From assembly GCA_003439945.1 (NCBI GenBank), contig QVRM01005989.1:99602-163601 (forward strand): a stretch of DNA of 64,000 nt, given 5' to 3'. The position numbers and the translations under genes were made by a program. Position 1 is the first letter of the stretch. Each line of letters begins with the position of its first letter. Of the stretch, positions 37,001-45,157 are shown piece after piece. The stretch is from Dermanyssus gallinae. Its lineage: Eukaryota > Arthropoda > Arachnida > Mesostigmata > Dermanyssidae. The notes under the pieces were generated by a model that was given only the letters and a program-made list of their open reading frames with translations, ran no database searches and was not told the origin of the DNA.

Positions 37001-39833
37001 GTAAATATATATAATAAATGTCATATACATTACCACCCTAATTTGCTTTGCTAACGCTTGACAATAAAATTCATTTCTAGGTACCGTGCAAAGACGTAAA
37101 GGATCCGGCGCCTGAAATTCGCGACATCTTAGAACTTGAAGCGGTTGGCCATCTTCTGAAGCCGGGCGATGCGCTAGGAGGAACGCATAGACTCGGTGGT
37201 TCCAGGGACAAGTTGCACCACAAGTAAGTAGAAATGCCACAGCGCCTATATATATATATATATATATATATGCGACCGACAAGCGATCTTCAGTAACGAT
37301 TCCTAGATTTGAACTACAGTTATTACACATAGATAAGCATACAAAACTTAAAAACATATATAGATTACCTAGCCACGTTATTAACTTAGGTTTAGTTTAG
37401 ATTCTTTATGCATACTCTTCATTATGATTTGCATAGGGTTGCATAAAGGTTCTGCTCGCAGAGCGTGCACCTATATTCGGAAAATACTATTTCATCCATT
37501 CAAAAATTCAACACATTTTTGAGCGAAAGCCGCGTACCGCAGCTTGCGGAAAGCCTTGTAAATATACTAGAGTAGACCTTTAAAGCACCCCTCGTGATTT
37601 TTGTTCTTATAAAAGGAGTAGTGCAATTTTGCACATCTTGGCGTTTTGACCCAGGATTGAACTCACTGCAAACGTTATTGGAATGATACCCACTAAAACT
37701 CTCCCCTTCACCCGTTTGACCGGGAAAGACCCCGCAACCATGTTGCTGATGTTATCTTGAAGATTGTTTTTCGTTTGCTTGCTTAAGTTAAATAGAAGTA
37801 GAGGCTCAGATTCAAAGATAGCCGGTGTTCCGCCTTGAAGATAAATCACGTATTGGCAAACTATGTTATATAATATAGTCTGATTCCCGGGATTTTTACA
37901 TGAAAGAACGACTTTTGCAACAACGGCTGAATTAGAAGTCTATGTCGCAATTTGAACCATACCTTAATGTTTTGGATAATAATAATAACAATTGTAGTTT
38001 AAAAACCGGCTTGACGCGGTTGGATTGTGGTGTACAGAGCAAACCTCGCAACTATTTAGTAGATTCCTGCACGTTAATGTCGCGGCGTTCATGGGAATTT
38101 TTTCGAGAAGCTTCGCAGGTTTTGCACGTGCAAGATTTGTTGCATCTGTCGCGGCCACTTTCAATTACCACGTAAAACATCGAGGCAGATTAGCCTGTGG
38201 ATCTTCTTTGGCAGACGCCTGACAGTAGACCGTGTTGTTTGTGCTTAATGGAATCGGTAGTAAGCTCTAGTTTAAGTAGTCGGAACCACAGGGAGGTTGT
38301 CATTTGATTGCCGGATCCTTTTTTGTAATCACTAACGTGAAGCCACTGGCAAAAGCGATGAACGCTACATCGTGTGGGAGGTTACGTTGCACAGCGTCTG
38401 AGTCAGTATTGAATCTTAGAGCATGGTAAAATCACTCGTCGTAAGCAATTTTTGGTTCTGTAAATGAGTGGAAAAATGTCTCATCAGACCTCCGCTCGCA
38501 AGAGTTGAATTTGTTGAAAGAGCTGTTATATGAGTGTTAACAGAGCGCGTTAAATGCGCTCTAAACATAGCGTAGGTAGAGTAGAGCAACAGACATAGCG
38601 CCTCACTAATCGGGTCTACCAATATGTGGAGTAACTCGTCCGGAAGGCATGCTGAGTTATAATGTGCTCTTACGGAGATACGATATTATATACATCTATA
38701 CATGTCGAATCTTTCAGCTTGCATTCAGATGTCAGAATGCAAATTCAGATTTTGACACAGAGACGAGGCGGCAATCGTTGCTCACCTCTGCTATTTTCGA
38801 AGTCCACTAATATGTCGGAACTTTATTGGATAGTTTTGGGTATCCAGGGAGTTGAGGGGCCAAACACGCCTACTCGTCGCGAAAATATAAAGCGACCTTG
38901 TTGCAAGGTAAATTGCCTACGCGCGGCAGATTTCGAGGCCATGCTAGGTATAATATCGTGTCTATTTTAACCAGGCAGCGCACAATATCCTCATTTTCCT
39001 CAAATTCTTCAAACTTTATGCGCATTCCTCAATATTGAAACAGTTGGTCTATATTCACATATAATAATAATCATGGCAATATCCGCGCCAGGCGAAACGC
39101 GGCTGAGGCAGATTGACAGTTCATTACCCTACCTTGACATTTTATACAATGTATGGCCAAGCGACACGCAGGAAAAGTACCCCGCAGCGTTTAGAGCAGA
39201 CATAGATCACGTTACTGTCAAGGACGGTCACAATCATTCTGCACGTGTATATATACTCGTACATACACCTTAGGCATGCAAAAAACAGTACACCGCTGAT
39301 ATATTACCTTACCCGTAGCCCTTTTGACTGAACACATCCCAGACAGATAGTGGGTACGTATAGAACAAACCTTATGCATACAGGAATGCTTGCGTTTAAA
39401 TAATCGTCATTATTGACAATGTAGCGGCGCCGCCTAGGGGGCTAGTGCGATAGTTGTGGTTGTCATCTACCGTGGTGCTACACTGATTCGATCTTGGATT
39501 GAAGCTGATCGAAGTGTCTCTAAGCGATGCTTAATGAGAATAGATAATAAACCATACCGTTGAGAGTAAGCGGCCATGCAGCCACAATGACGGTTGGGCA
39601 AACCCTAAATATCTCAACTTGTCTGGCCCCTGGTTTGTTATGCCTCAAAGCCATTCCAGGCTCGTAGGGGACGGTGGGTAGTTTCGAATTAGAAACAAGC
39701 GCACGAAACATTTCCATCAATATTGGAAAACATAACACCAATAGACGCGCAGAATAGCTAAACTAGTTCGTAGTAGATTTTTATAGATATCGAGCTCTGA
39801 CAATGCCTAGAATAATGATTTTTTTCAATTCAG

Positions 39834-39879
<46 letters not shown>

Positions 39880-40467
39880 CAGTAGCAACCGAAGCAAGAG
39901 TGCCGGTTCGGTTAACCTGCGCCGTGATTGAATTTCAGGTCAATCTGTCACCTGTCGATGAACTCGGAGCCCGAGCTGGTGCTCATCCGGACACCGTCCA
40001 TTGACCGGCAGCTGTATCTCGAGCGCGAGGGCATCTCGTTCACACAGTCGAGCTACGCCTCACTACGGAAACGCCTCAGCTACACGAGTCAGGTAAGCAG
40101 GTAGGCAGCATTGGCAGGCGCGGTGGGTGGCAATAGCAACATCTGATGCTGATGAGGTCACTCAGCGGCATCCGCTAGGCAATCGTAACCGCAACAGCAA
40201 CAACTGCCTCAAACTACCGACTACAACAACTATAACTAGAATGACAGTAACCACAGCAACAGCAGCAACAACAACAACAACCGCAATAACAACAGCAACA
40301 ACAACGACAGCCACAACAACAACAACGACAACGACAACGACGACAGCCACAACAACAACAACAACAACGACAACGACGACAGCCACAACAACAACGACAA
40401 CAGCAACAAAGACAACAATCACAACAACAACAACAATACTAAACAAGTATAAATAAGACAAGAATCT

Positions 40468-40501
<34 letters not shown>

Positions 40502-40550
40502 AAGAACCATAACAATCGCAACAACAACACCAACCGCAAAGACAACAATC

Positions 40551-40587
<37 letters not shown>

Positions 40588-41375
40588 AAGCTACAACAGC
40601 AGGCCCGCAACACCCAGACCAATAGTTGATCCGCGGACGCATCCGCCGTCGTTCGTTCCGTGTACGTCGTAATTGACAAACATCGGCTGCAGGTTAGGCT
40701 GCAGAAACTCTCTTCTCCAGTTCACTATCTCCCTTTGTTTCGCAGTGTCTCCACGGTGCCCTCTCTGTATCTCTCGCTGTCTTGCCTTCGTCTAACTACC
40801 CTTTTCTACTTCTCTCTCTCTCTCTCTCTCTCTCTCGGTCTTCCCTGTCTAGCTACCCTTTTCTACTTCTGTCTCTCTCTCTCTCTCTCGGTCTTCCCTG
40901 TCTAGCTCTCTCAGAAGCCTTCTAAGAGGCCAATGAAAGCAGACAGCGACTAGAACCGACGTCGTACGAGAAACACAAACAAAAATGAACTCAGAGGCGG
41001 CGATGCAGCTGCTCTGCGTACGATGATACTCTCGGTCCGCTGGGCGTTTAGGCTGTCAGATAGTGGTGGCCATCGAATGACATCGTCGTTGTCGTCGTCG
41101 TCGGTAGCAGTAACAGGAACGGCCACGGTGAAGGTCATCAACATCATCATCATCAAACACGCATATGTACATCTTCATTGGACCGGCGGTTTCATATCGC
41201 CGCAGGTTTTTCCCAGCTGATCTTGGCCGACAATTTTTTTACGGCTGTGGCTTGAGCATAAACGCTTCGTTGCGCTAAAATGTCGTCTACTTACATATAT
41301 CTATATTTGTGCACTATCTACATAGATATATGTATATATATATATATATACATATATCTATATTTGTGCACTATC

Positions 41376-41434
<59 letters not shown>

Positions 41435-44361
41435 GCACTATCATATATATATATATATATATATAATGTCAAAAAATATATTTGTATATAGCCAGGAGAA
41501 GGTATCAAATACAGAGTGTGCCACGGGCAGTTTGCATCGCGATACTGCGATGACCATAATGATCATCACACCATGCAATGATGGTGATGTTTGGTGGCGA
41601 GAGACGAGACTGCTATTTCTGCCACGGTTGCTAATAGTTCACGTTTCAATCGAGCATCAGGTTTTTCATTCCTAATTATACAGGGACTGAGATAGCGTGG
41701 TGATGATGGCTGTGATGGTGACGACTTGATGTGCTTGGTATGATAGATTACGGAACATTGCAACTATTGTCACCGCAGTTAGATGGTGATCGTCGGCGTT
41801 GTGTCGTCGATGACGCTTCTGAGGTGTCGGTCGGCTGTAGAGAGGGACGATAAGACTCTCCTCGACGCTCGATCTTGACGCGACGATCTGCTACGAGAGC
41901 AGACGAGTTATGGCCACACGCTATGATGACCTACGAAATCTTGTCGGTAGATCACAAGTGAAGCTTGAAGTAATTGGCCTAGCTGTTAAGTCACCTTAGC
42001 CTAGTCAGTAGGTACATAGGTAGGTAGTTTCCTAGCTAATTGCTCAGTTTGCACCTACAACCCTACGCGAGGTCGTCAAACCGGGACGATCCACCGGGTG
42101 TCAACGAGATAAATTGAAGGCGTTTAACACGTGGCATGTGCTCGCCTAGAGCCTTCAACTGGTGACATCCAACTTTCAGACTATTATAGTCGTACTTGCT
42201 AACAGGCAGATTTTGGTTAGAATTTTCCCGTAAATCATTATATTTAAAACATTCTATCAGAAATTAAAAAGCATTCCTGCTCCTGAAGTGTCGGGTTGGG
42301 GCCCGGCCCAACAATTGTGCTGTGCTTAGAGCAACTGGTGATTTGGTGGTACATTAACATGGGTTACGGCTGCTATTTTGTTCATTATTTGACATGGATT
42401 TCATCGCATACATTTTAGTGGAGAGAGTTTTTATCATCTCAGTAAAAGATGCAGATACATGAGGTGCCTAACTGAATATGAGAGATACCACGTCACAGTA
42501 CGCCCAGCGACTCATAACGCCCAGACAGACTGAAGTCCGGGAGCGAAGTAAAATGATGTGAACGCAAATGAATCCTTTCCAGTTCGTGTGTTAATAAAGC
42601 TTATATATATATACAGGTAGTTCAATAAGTTCTTAGAATGAAAACCAAGAATTTTCCAAATCATGTTTTTAAATTTATCTTATTCGATATACTCCCCGAG
42701 ATGCTCAATACACTTTTCCCACCAAGATTTCAGAGCTTTATACCTCTTAAGTAGAATTCCGCGTCTTTAGACTGAAAATAGGCATTGACAGCAGCCTTAA
42801 CCTCTTCATTGCTGGAAAAACGCTTTCCACCAAGACTATTCTTCAAATGTCCGAAGAGGAAATAATCAGAGGGGGCCAGGTCTGGAGAATAGGAAGGTTG
42901 TTCAATAAGTTCGAACCTTCAGTTGGGCCAGTTTGCCGATGCTTGCCGGGACTTGTGTGCAGGAGCATTGTCCTGGTGAAACAGGACAACCTTCTTCTGC
43001 AAAGCGGGCCGTTCACGATGAGTTTTTGCTAAAGACAGTCTAACAGTCTTGCCTAATATTCTCCTATTCTCCTTCTTATTTGGTGTGCAGATACAGGTTT
43101 AACGTAATGGCTAGAACGGGATGGCTCCTTGAATTGCTCGTTATGTGATCACACGGACCATATGCTCTTTTTGTTTCGTGTCGTATCGCTTTTACATTTC
43201 GTATTTATTCATTAGTTAGAGCATTGTGTTGCTGCTCCCCTCGGACTCGCGTAACGACTGGCTTAGGCGTTTACGCCGACCGTACGCCGAACGTAGTGAA
43301 GAACTGTTTAACGTAGTGAAGAACTGTTTAACGTAGTGAAGAACTGTTTAACGTAGTGAAGAACTGTTTAACGTAGTGAAGAAACTGTTTAACGTAGTGA
43401 AGAACTGTTTAACGTAGTGAATACGTAGTGAAGAGCTGGCTTCAGTGCGGACACTTATGGGTTCCGTTTCTTGGTCGTGTCTTGTCTGTTCTCCAGCCCT
43501 CACTTTCGGCGCACTCGGTACAGGTGCGCGACCAACGAAGCACGCACGAGAAGTTCGCGTCGTTTGTGAAAACCATCGCGGACTCGATCGACCTCGCGCT
43601 GCTGCTTCGATCGCCGGTCTTCATTTTGTTCGCGCTATCAAACTTCTTCACGTCGATCGGCTTTAATGTACCCTACGTCTACATCAAGGACGTGGCCCGG
43701 CGCAAACTAGCCGTCGGCGATTCGCAGGCTTCCCTGCTACTCAGCATGATTGGTTTCAGTAACACGGCATCAAGGGTTCTCCTAGGGTAACTAAATATTA
43801 TTCTTCTTGTTATTCTTCGTCTTTTCCAACAGCTGCTGGGGGTGAGGTGCGCTTCTTCTTATTTCGGCCACATAGCTTTAACTGGCTGTCAAGTCTAAAG
43901 AGTACTACAATACTACAACAAATCATTTATTCAATGTAGTGGTGTTCATTAACAGTGGGAACATGACATTTGGTTCTGTGCGAACGTTAGTTTTAAGAGT
44001 CATAATAAAATCTTTCTCGGTCAAACTATCCGTGTGGGCGCTTGCTTTAGTAGCGGTCTTTCTATTCAGACTGCATCTTACTATGGGTTAGTTAAAATTT
44101 GTCTGCACGTTCGAACCGTGAGGAAACATTTTAGCGTTTGCCAATACGAAAATTTATCGTCGTATTTGTGTGTGTATATATATATATATGTATATATATA
44201 TATTTATATATACATATTTTTGTTTTCATGTACATATATAAATATGAATGTACCACCTTATAGTACATATATAAATATAAGTATATTATCTTATAGTATA
44301 TGTAGATATTTATATACGTATACCATTTTGCAATGCATATACAAATATAAACAGACGACCG

Positions 44362-44397
<36 letters not shown>

Positions 44398-44980
44398 CTA
44401 CCTTTAAGAATAGCGATCAACAGTCATCAGGGTGGCGCTGACTGCCTATCCGGCTGTCTGGTACTTGCGGCGACAACACAGGTACTTGTCCGACAAGAAG
44501 TTCGTCAACCGGATCTGGCTGTACAATGCGTGCATCGGAACGTGCGGTCTCGCGACCGCCCTATCGGTATTCTGCCGCGACTACGTCGAGCTGTCGCTGT
44601 ACTGCCTGACGTTCGGGGCGACGTCTGGCGCGTTCATCTCGTTGACGTCGGTGATTCTCGTTGACCTGCTCGGCCTCGAGAGGCTGAACAACGCGTTCGG
44701 CCTCGTGCTGATGTTCGAGGGGGTCGCGTGCCTTATCGGGCCGCCGCTCGCCGGCTCGCTCTACGACTGGACGACGTCGTACGACTGGGGATTCGTGTTT
44801 TCGGGGGTGGTCATCGCGCTCGGAGGCGTCATGCTCTGCCTCATCCCCTGTGTCCGGTCCGAGCGACCCCACTCGGCCGCCAGCAGCGGCGGCGGCGGCA
44901 ACAACAACAAGAATGCCAACAATAACAACAGCACCAACAGCAGAAGCGCTAACAACAAAACGGAAACTGCGATCGCGTAG
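17202..44980 (+). CDS. SLC16-type monocarboxylate transporter, five coding exons
   Basis: Joining 17202-18554, 37081-37223, 39939-40092, 43524-43786 and 44482-44980 gives 2412 nt, or 803 residues. It encodes a major-facilitator membrane protein of the SLC16 family. The family moves monocarboxylates, often with protons, or related solutes across the plasma membrane; the substrate here is not predictable. Helices 1-6 lie in exon 1 (residues about 200-380), a long cytoplasmic loop in exons 1-3, helices 7-12 in exons 4-5, and a Ser/Asn/Gly-rich tail follows. The family signatures are DGGWGWVVV at the start of helix 1 (D201) and [12 protein letters not shown] (M323). Exon junction phases (0, 2, 0, 2) all agree. 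It is longer than usual SLC16 proteins because of a low-complexity N-terminus of about 195 residues. The ATG is the first in frame after a stop at 16992. Untranslated exons were not found. Additional small exons in intron 1 cannot be excluded. Confidence 0.88.
18584..18615. repeat. (TA)n microsatellite just inside intron 1
   Basis: TA dinucleotides begin about 30 bp after the exon 1 donor. Another short (TA)n plus (GA)n run lies at 18752-18786. Confidence 0.9.
18634..18742 (+). repeat. Dispersed repeat, copy 1 of 2
   Basis: About 109 bp starting with a T-run and ending AATTATAACTAT. It matches the reverse complement of 30962-31070 with only a handful of differences. Both copies lie in transporter intron 1 in opposite orientation. 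The shared T-run at one end suggests a poly(A)-tailed retroelement or MITE end; the family was not recognised. Confidence 0.85.
18787..20285. other. Intron 1 sequence, no element recognised
   Basis: AT-rich intron with short TA runs near 19485 and 19565 and a TTG run at 19375-19400. No coding homology was seen. Confidence 0.4.
20293..20901 (+). pseudogene. Decayed LINE ORF1 (gag-like, zinc-knuckle region)
   Basis: This 202-codon open stretch resembles the ORF1 nucleic-acid-binding protein of Jockey/CR1-like LINEs. It has [15 protein letters not shown] and VIITFDRQ...[10 protein letters not shown] where the family has a VVLTF...FLGF segment, then a cysteine-rich region ([25 protein letters not shown]) in the place of three CCHC knuckles. 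At least one knuckle cysteine is lost. It lacks a credible start and sits alone in transporter intron 1 without an ORF2. It is more likely a dead fragment than a host gene. Confidence 0.6.
20902..21465. other. Intron 1 sequence, no element recognised
   Basis: Mixed sequence with a poly-C run at about 21311-21322 and a duplicated AGCTCCTAAGG. The 3' flank of the ORF1 remnant may extend into it. Confidence 0.4.
21466..21895 (-). pseudogene. Second copy of the (TAA)n-tailed RLE-type retrotransposon, 3' fragment
   Basis: The minus strand encodes [42 protein letters not shown], a frameshifted TMGPVSKGT and [10 protein letters not shown]...GNAGCIVGS. These align in order with the ORF at 1-978 ([48 protein letters not shown]). 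The stop is followed on the minus strand by a short UTR and a TAA run (plus-strand 21471-21489). It is 5' truncated and frameshifted, so it is inactive. It lies antisense in transporter intron 1. Confidence 0.85.
22240..22542 (-). pseudogene. Probable LINE ORF1 zinc-knuckle remnant
   Basis: The minus-strand peptide contains [43 protein letters not shown] and PSVPPSW. The spacing follows gag-like LINE ORF1 proteins (PF.P.P.RCYNCQRFGH, a central CxxC, CINC..DH, RSCPSW), but several cysteines and histidines are gone. It is alone, with no ORF2 nearby. This is a weak call resting on segment order, not on intact motifs. Confidence 0.4.
22681..22754. repeat. (TA)n microsatellite
   Basis: About 35 TA units with one interruption. 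Confidence 0.95.
23006..23323 (-). pseudogene. Possible C-terminal LINE fragment
   Basis: The minus-strand ORF contains [24 protein letters not shown], which resembles the C-x2-C...D..HIL..C..Y...R motif at the end of many non-LTR polymerases; the last cysteine is replaced. Nothing else in the ORF is recognisable. Low confidence. Confidence 0.3.
23330..24890. other. Intron 1 sequence, no element recognised
   Basis: AT-rich intron. The ORFs at 24095-24652 have no family resemblance, and no consistent splice pair surrounds them. Confidence 0.4.
24893..25093 (+). pseudogene. Gypsy-like gag fragment
   Basis: This 66-codon ORF has VVLPPF...[13 protein letters not shown]...ITRTHLEF, a decayed form of the LPPFWP..PE.WF...E..F segment that opens the Gag of Mag-like gypsy elements. 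No capsid C-terminus, zinc knuckle or pol follows. It lies 180 bp upstream of an LTR-like sequence in the same orientation, so both may come from one internally deleted element. Confidence 0.45.
25172..25196. repeat. (TA)n microsatellite
   Basis: TA run between the gag fragment and the LTR-like sequence. Confidence 0.9.
25272..25494 (+). mobile_element. Short gypsy-like LTR (solo or remnant)
   Basis: The segment begins TGTTGTGACCCTCGAC and ends ATCATCACA, so it has TG...CA ends. It contains a TATA-like GTATATAAGG at about 25432 and an AATAAA at 25481, in the order expected for U3-R-U5. The last 52 bp recur in inverted orientation at 45158-45209. No target duplication is evident at the proposed ends, so the boundaries are provisional. 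Confidence 0.5.
25664..25818 (+). mobile_element. tRNA-derived SINE, copy 1
   Basis: The head has an A-box-like TGGCTTAGTGG (25675-25685) and a B-box-like GGTTCAAAACC (25717-25727) at tRNA-like spacing. A non-tRNA body of about 80 bp and an A-run follow. The whole unit matches the minus-strand copy at 26780-26942. The intervening stem sequence (TTTGCCTTGCATTTGGGAGG) is conserved in both. RNA polymerase III would transcribe it from internal promoters. Confidence 0.8.
26780..26942 (-). mobile_element. tRNA-derived SINE, copy 2, inverted
   Basis: The reverse complement begins ACCAAGCAAGATGGCTTAG as in copy 1, has a B box GGTTCGAGACC that is closer to consensus, shares the CTAAATTGGTTT and CCAATTTAAACAAGG-type body segments, and ends in an A-run. 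Copies 1 and 2 face each other about 1 kb apart in transporter intron 1. Confidence 0.8.
27275..27370. repeat. (TTG)n/(CGT)n trinucleotide tract
   Basis: TTG units, then CATCGT units, then TTG units. The minus-strand poly-Asn/Asp ORF over it is an artefact. Confidence 0.9.
27371..28330. other. Intron 1 sequence before the mariner
   Basis: No gene recognised. A small hairpin at about 28236-28292 pairs AGCCAAATAGAC with GTCTATTTGGC. Confidence 0.4.
28331..29621 (+). mobile_element. Mariner element, full length but inactive
   Basis: The element spans 1291 bp between TA dinucleotides (28329-28330 and 29622-29623), the target duplication of Tc1/mariner elements. The terminal inverted repeats are about 26 bp: the left reads CATGTAGTTCAATAAGTTC and the right, reversed, reads CAGGTAGTTTAATAAGTTC, each followed by TTAGAATGA. 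The size is typical of the family. It sits in sense orientation in transporter intron 1. A 3' fragment of a close relative lies inverted in intron 3. Confidence 0.95.
28547..29555 (+). pseudogene. Mariner transposase pseudogene
   Basis: Recognisable family blocks occur in order: [13 protein letters not shown] and [10 protein letters not shown] in the DNA-binding half, [19 protein letters not shown], then TVDES (first catalytic Asp), [15 protein letters not shown], and after stops the HQ-N-APAH block, [19 protein letters not shown] and [11 protein letters not shown]...WEKCIELLG. Breaks: in-frame stops at about 29110 and 29200, a frameshift near 29365, and Gly in place of the second catalytic Asp (HQGNAPAH). 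It therefore cannot make active transposase. The N-terminal start codon is also unclear. Confidence 0.93.
29700..29745. repeat. AT-rich repeat
   Basis: (AT)n with TTTATACAATAAG interruption, shortly after the mariner. Confidence 0.85.
29750..30960. other. Intron 1 sequence, no element recognised
   Basis: AT-rich. A (TAAC)n run lies at 29880-29896. The minus-strand ORF at 30418-30780 has no recognisable domain. Confidence 0.4.
30962..31070 (-). repeat. Dispersed repeat, copy 2 of 2 (inverted)
   Basis: The reverse complement of 18634-18742 with a few differences, ending in an A-run on the plus strand (31061-31070). See copy 1. Confidence 0.85.
31071..34775. other. Intron 1 sequence with microsatellites only
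   Basis: (TA)n tracts lie at 33349-33384 and 34003-34031 and a short one at 34385-34400. An ATT/TAA patch at 32341-32358 is also present. The ORFs have no family resemblance. A TGGCACAGTGG A-box-like site at 31139 has no convincing B box. Confidence 0.4.
34780..35280 (+). pseudogene. Possible Tc1/mariner-like transposase remnant
   Basis: One reading gives [23 protein letters not shown], similar to the second helix-turn-helix of mariner-like transposases (V..NPR.S.R.LA...GVS). Frameshifts follow, and no DDE residues could be aligned. The remnant abuts an AT-rich palindrome at 35291-35348 that might be fused element ends. Weak call. Confidence 0.3.
35291..35348. repeat. AT-rich palindrome
   Basis: The arms TTTAAAGTTATATATA and TATATATAACTTTAAA are perfect inverted copies. 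The pairing extends inward with one mismatch through AAATAAAC and GTTTATTT to a 4-nt loop. No coding content. Confidence 0.85.
35540..35900 (-). pseudogene. Mariner transposase remnant
   Basis: The minus strand reads [20 protein letters not shown], a stop, then [13 protein letters not shown], matching the mariner block [32 protein letters not shown]. Upstream pieces ([11 protein letters not shown]...ISYGAI) resemble the helix-turn-helix. The catalytic Asp of SPDLAPSDY is not preserved. No terminal repeats were seen. It is old and dead and lies in transporter intron 1, about 1.2 kb before exon 2. Confidence 0.6.
35901..37080. other. End of intron 1
   Basis: No gene recognised. The acceptor TTCATTTCTAG closes the intron at 37080. 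Confidence 0.5.
37081..37223 (+). CDS. Transporter coding exon 2 (cytoplasmic loop)
   Basis: The acceptor is TTTCTAG|GTACCG and the donor CACAA|GTAAGTA. It is entered in phase 0 and left in phase 2. It encodes [20 protein letters not shown], then [14 protein letters not shown] and ending DKLHH. This is hydrophilic sequence of the loop between helices 6 and 7, which is variable in the family, so the call rests on splice signals and phase agreement with both neighbours rather than on homology. Confidence 0.75.
37241..37270. repeat. (TA)n microsatellite at the exon 2 donor
   Basis: TA dinucleotides start about 18 bp after the donor. Confidence 0.9.
37271..39830. other. Transporter intron 2
   Basis: AT-rich intron without a recognised element. 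The ORFs at 38662-38970, 39073-39273 and 39520-39741 have no nameable domain. Confidence 0.4.
39835..39878. repeat. (TA)n microsatellite upstream of exon 3
   Basis: About 22 TA units ending 60 bp before the exon 3 acceptor. Confidence 0.95.
39939..40092 (+). CDS. Transporter coding exon 3 (cytoplasmic loop)
   Basis: The acceptor is GAATTTCAG|GTCAAT and the donor GAGTCAG|GTAAGC. It is entered in phase 2 and left in phase 0. It encodes [39 protein letters not shown] and [12 protein letters not shown]. Ser/Arg-rich stretches such as RTPS and RKRLS are potential phosphorylation sites. GC-rich codon usage contrasts with the surrounding intron. Confidence comes from strong splice sites and phase agreement. 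Confidence 0.85.
40255..40600. repeat. (CAA)n/(CAG)n/(CGA)n tract in intron 3
   Basis: About 350 bp of CAA units with CAG, CGA and GCC interruptions, 160 bp after the exon 3 donor. Poly-Thr, poly-Val and poly-Leu ORFs over it are artefacts. Confidence 0.95.
40812..40890. repeat. (CT)n duplicated block
   Basis: Two copies of a unit made of CTACCCTTTTCTACTTCT, a CT run and CGGTCTTCCCTGTCTAGC, in tandem. Confidence 0.85.
41292..41466. repeat. Compound (TA)n repeat with TTTGTGCACTATC inserts
   Basis: Three copies of ATTTGTGCACTATC, at about 41305, 41361 and 41430, are separated by TA tracts of differing length. This is a higher-order microsatellite. Confidence 0.9.
41467..42613. other. Intron 3 sequence, no element recognised
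   Basis: Mixed composition. The segment at about 42520-42545 weakly resembles the SINE body, but not enough to call. Confidence 0.35.
42614..43065 (-). mobile_element. Mariner 3' fragment, inverted
   Basis: The segment begins after TA with CAGGTAGTTCAATAAGTTC and runs about 452 bp as a very close match to the reverse complement of the 3' third of the 28.3-kb mariner, roughly 29170-29621. It is truncated inside the transposase near the GEYYA block. The HQDNAPAH block keeps the catalytic Asp that the other copy lost, so the two are separate insertions from related parents. Confidence 0.95.
43280..43432. repeat. 20-bp minisatellite
   Basis: Six to seven head-to-tail copies of AACGTAGTGAAGAACTGTTT, nearly perfect (one has an extra A), with partial copies at both ends. 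It lies about 90 bp upstream of the exon 4 acceptor, and the last copy merges into GTGAAGAGCTGGC. There are no spacers, so this is not a CRISPR array. Confidence 0.95.
43524..43786 (+). CDS. Transporter coding exon 4 (helices 7 and 8)
   Basis: The acceptor is CGGTACAG|GTGCGC and the donor CCTAGG|GTAACT. It is entered in phase 0 and left in phase 2. It encodes [50 protein letters not shown] and [19 protein letters not shown]. This is the conserved start of the C-terminal half of SLC16 proteins, where F.LFA.SN.LT..GF..PY.Y is characteristic. Confidence 0.92.
44178..44215. repeat. (TA)n microsatellite, intron 4
   Basis: Interrupted TA run. A second, uninterrupted one lies at 44364-44392, 90 bp before exon 5. 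Between them is a threefold GTACATATATAAATAT-type local repeat. Confidence 0.85.
44482..44980 (+). CDS. Transporter coding exon 5 (helices 9-12 and C-terminus)
   Basis: The acceptor CAACACAG|GTACTT gives, across the junction, [20 protein letters not shown], which fits the family's G.L.D...VNR..LYN segment. An upstream AG at 44430 would insert unrelated residues and is rejected. Helices follow, with [40 protein letters not shown] and [10 protein letters not shown], all family hallmarks. The tail (SAASSGGGG, Asn-rich) ends ETAIA and TAG at 44978-44980. Confidence 0.93.
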
Positions 44981-44997
44981 CCGAGCAACAATTCGTC

Positions 44998-45024
44998 GTC
45001 TCTCTCTCTCTCTCTCTCTCTCTC
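44998..45024. repeat. (TC)n microsatellite in the 3' UTR
   Basis: TC dinucleotides 18 bp after the transporter stop. A (TA)n follows at 45124-45149. Confidence 0.9.
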
Positions 45025-45157
45025 AAGCACTCGCTAAAAGCGTACACGCCTAACGTACGATATTGTTGTGCTTACATGTCATGCCTTAGGCGTTATCATC
45101 CTCCACACACACAAACATACGCATATATATATATATATATATATATATGTATAGCAA

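Noticed and set aside
41280..41675. ORFs reading Tyr-Ile-Tyr-Ile
   Set aside because: Translation of (TA)n tracts. Similar cases occur near 4.3, 10.4, 44.2, 49.3, 56.1 and 60.7 kb.
43280..43432. Short direct repeats as a possible CRISPR array
   Set aside because: The 20-bp units are contiguous without unique spacers, and the context is a eukaryotic intron.
44432..44481. Transporter exon 5 starting at the upstream AG (44430)
   Set aside because: It would add residues that break the conserved LLG-YLSDKK junction, whereas the AG at 44480-44481 restores it in phase.
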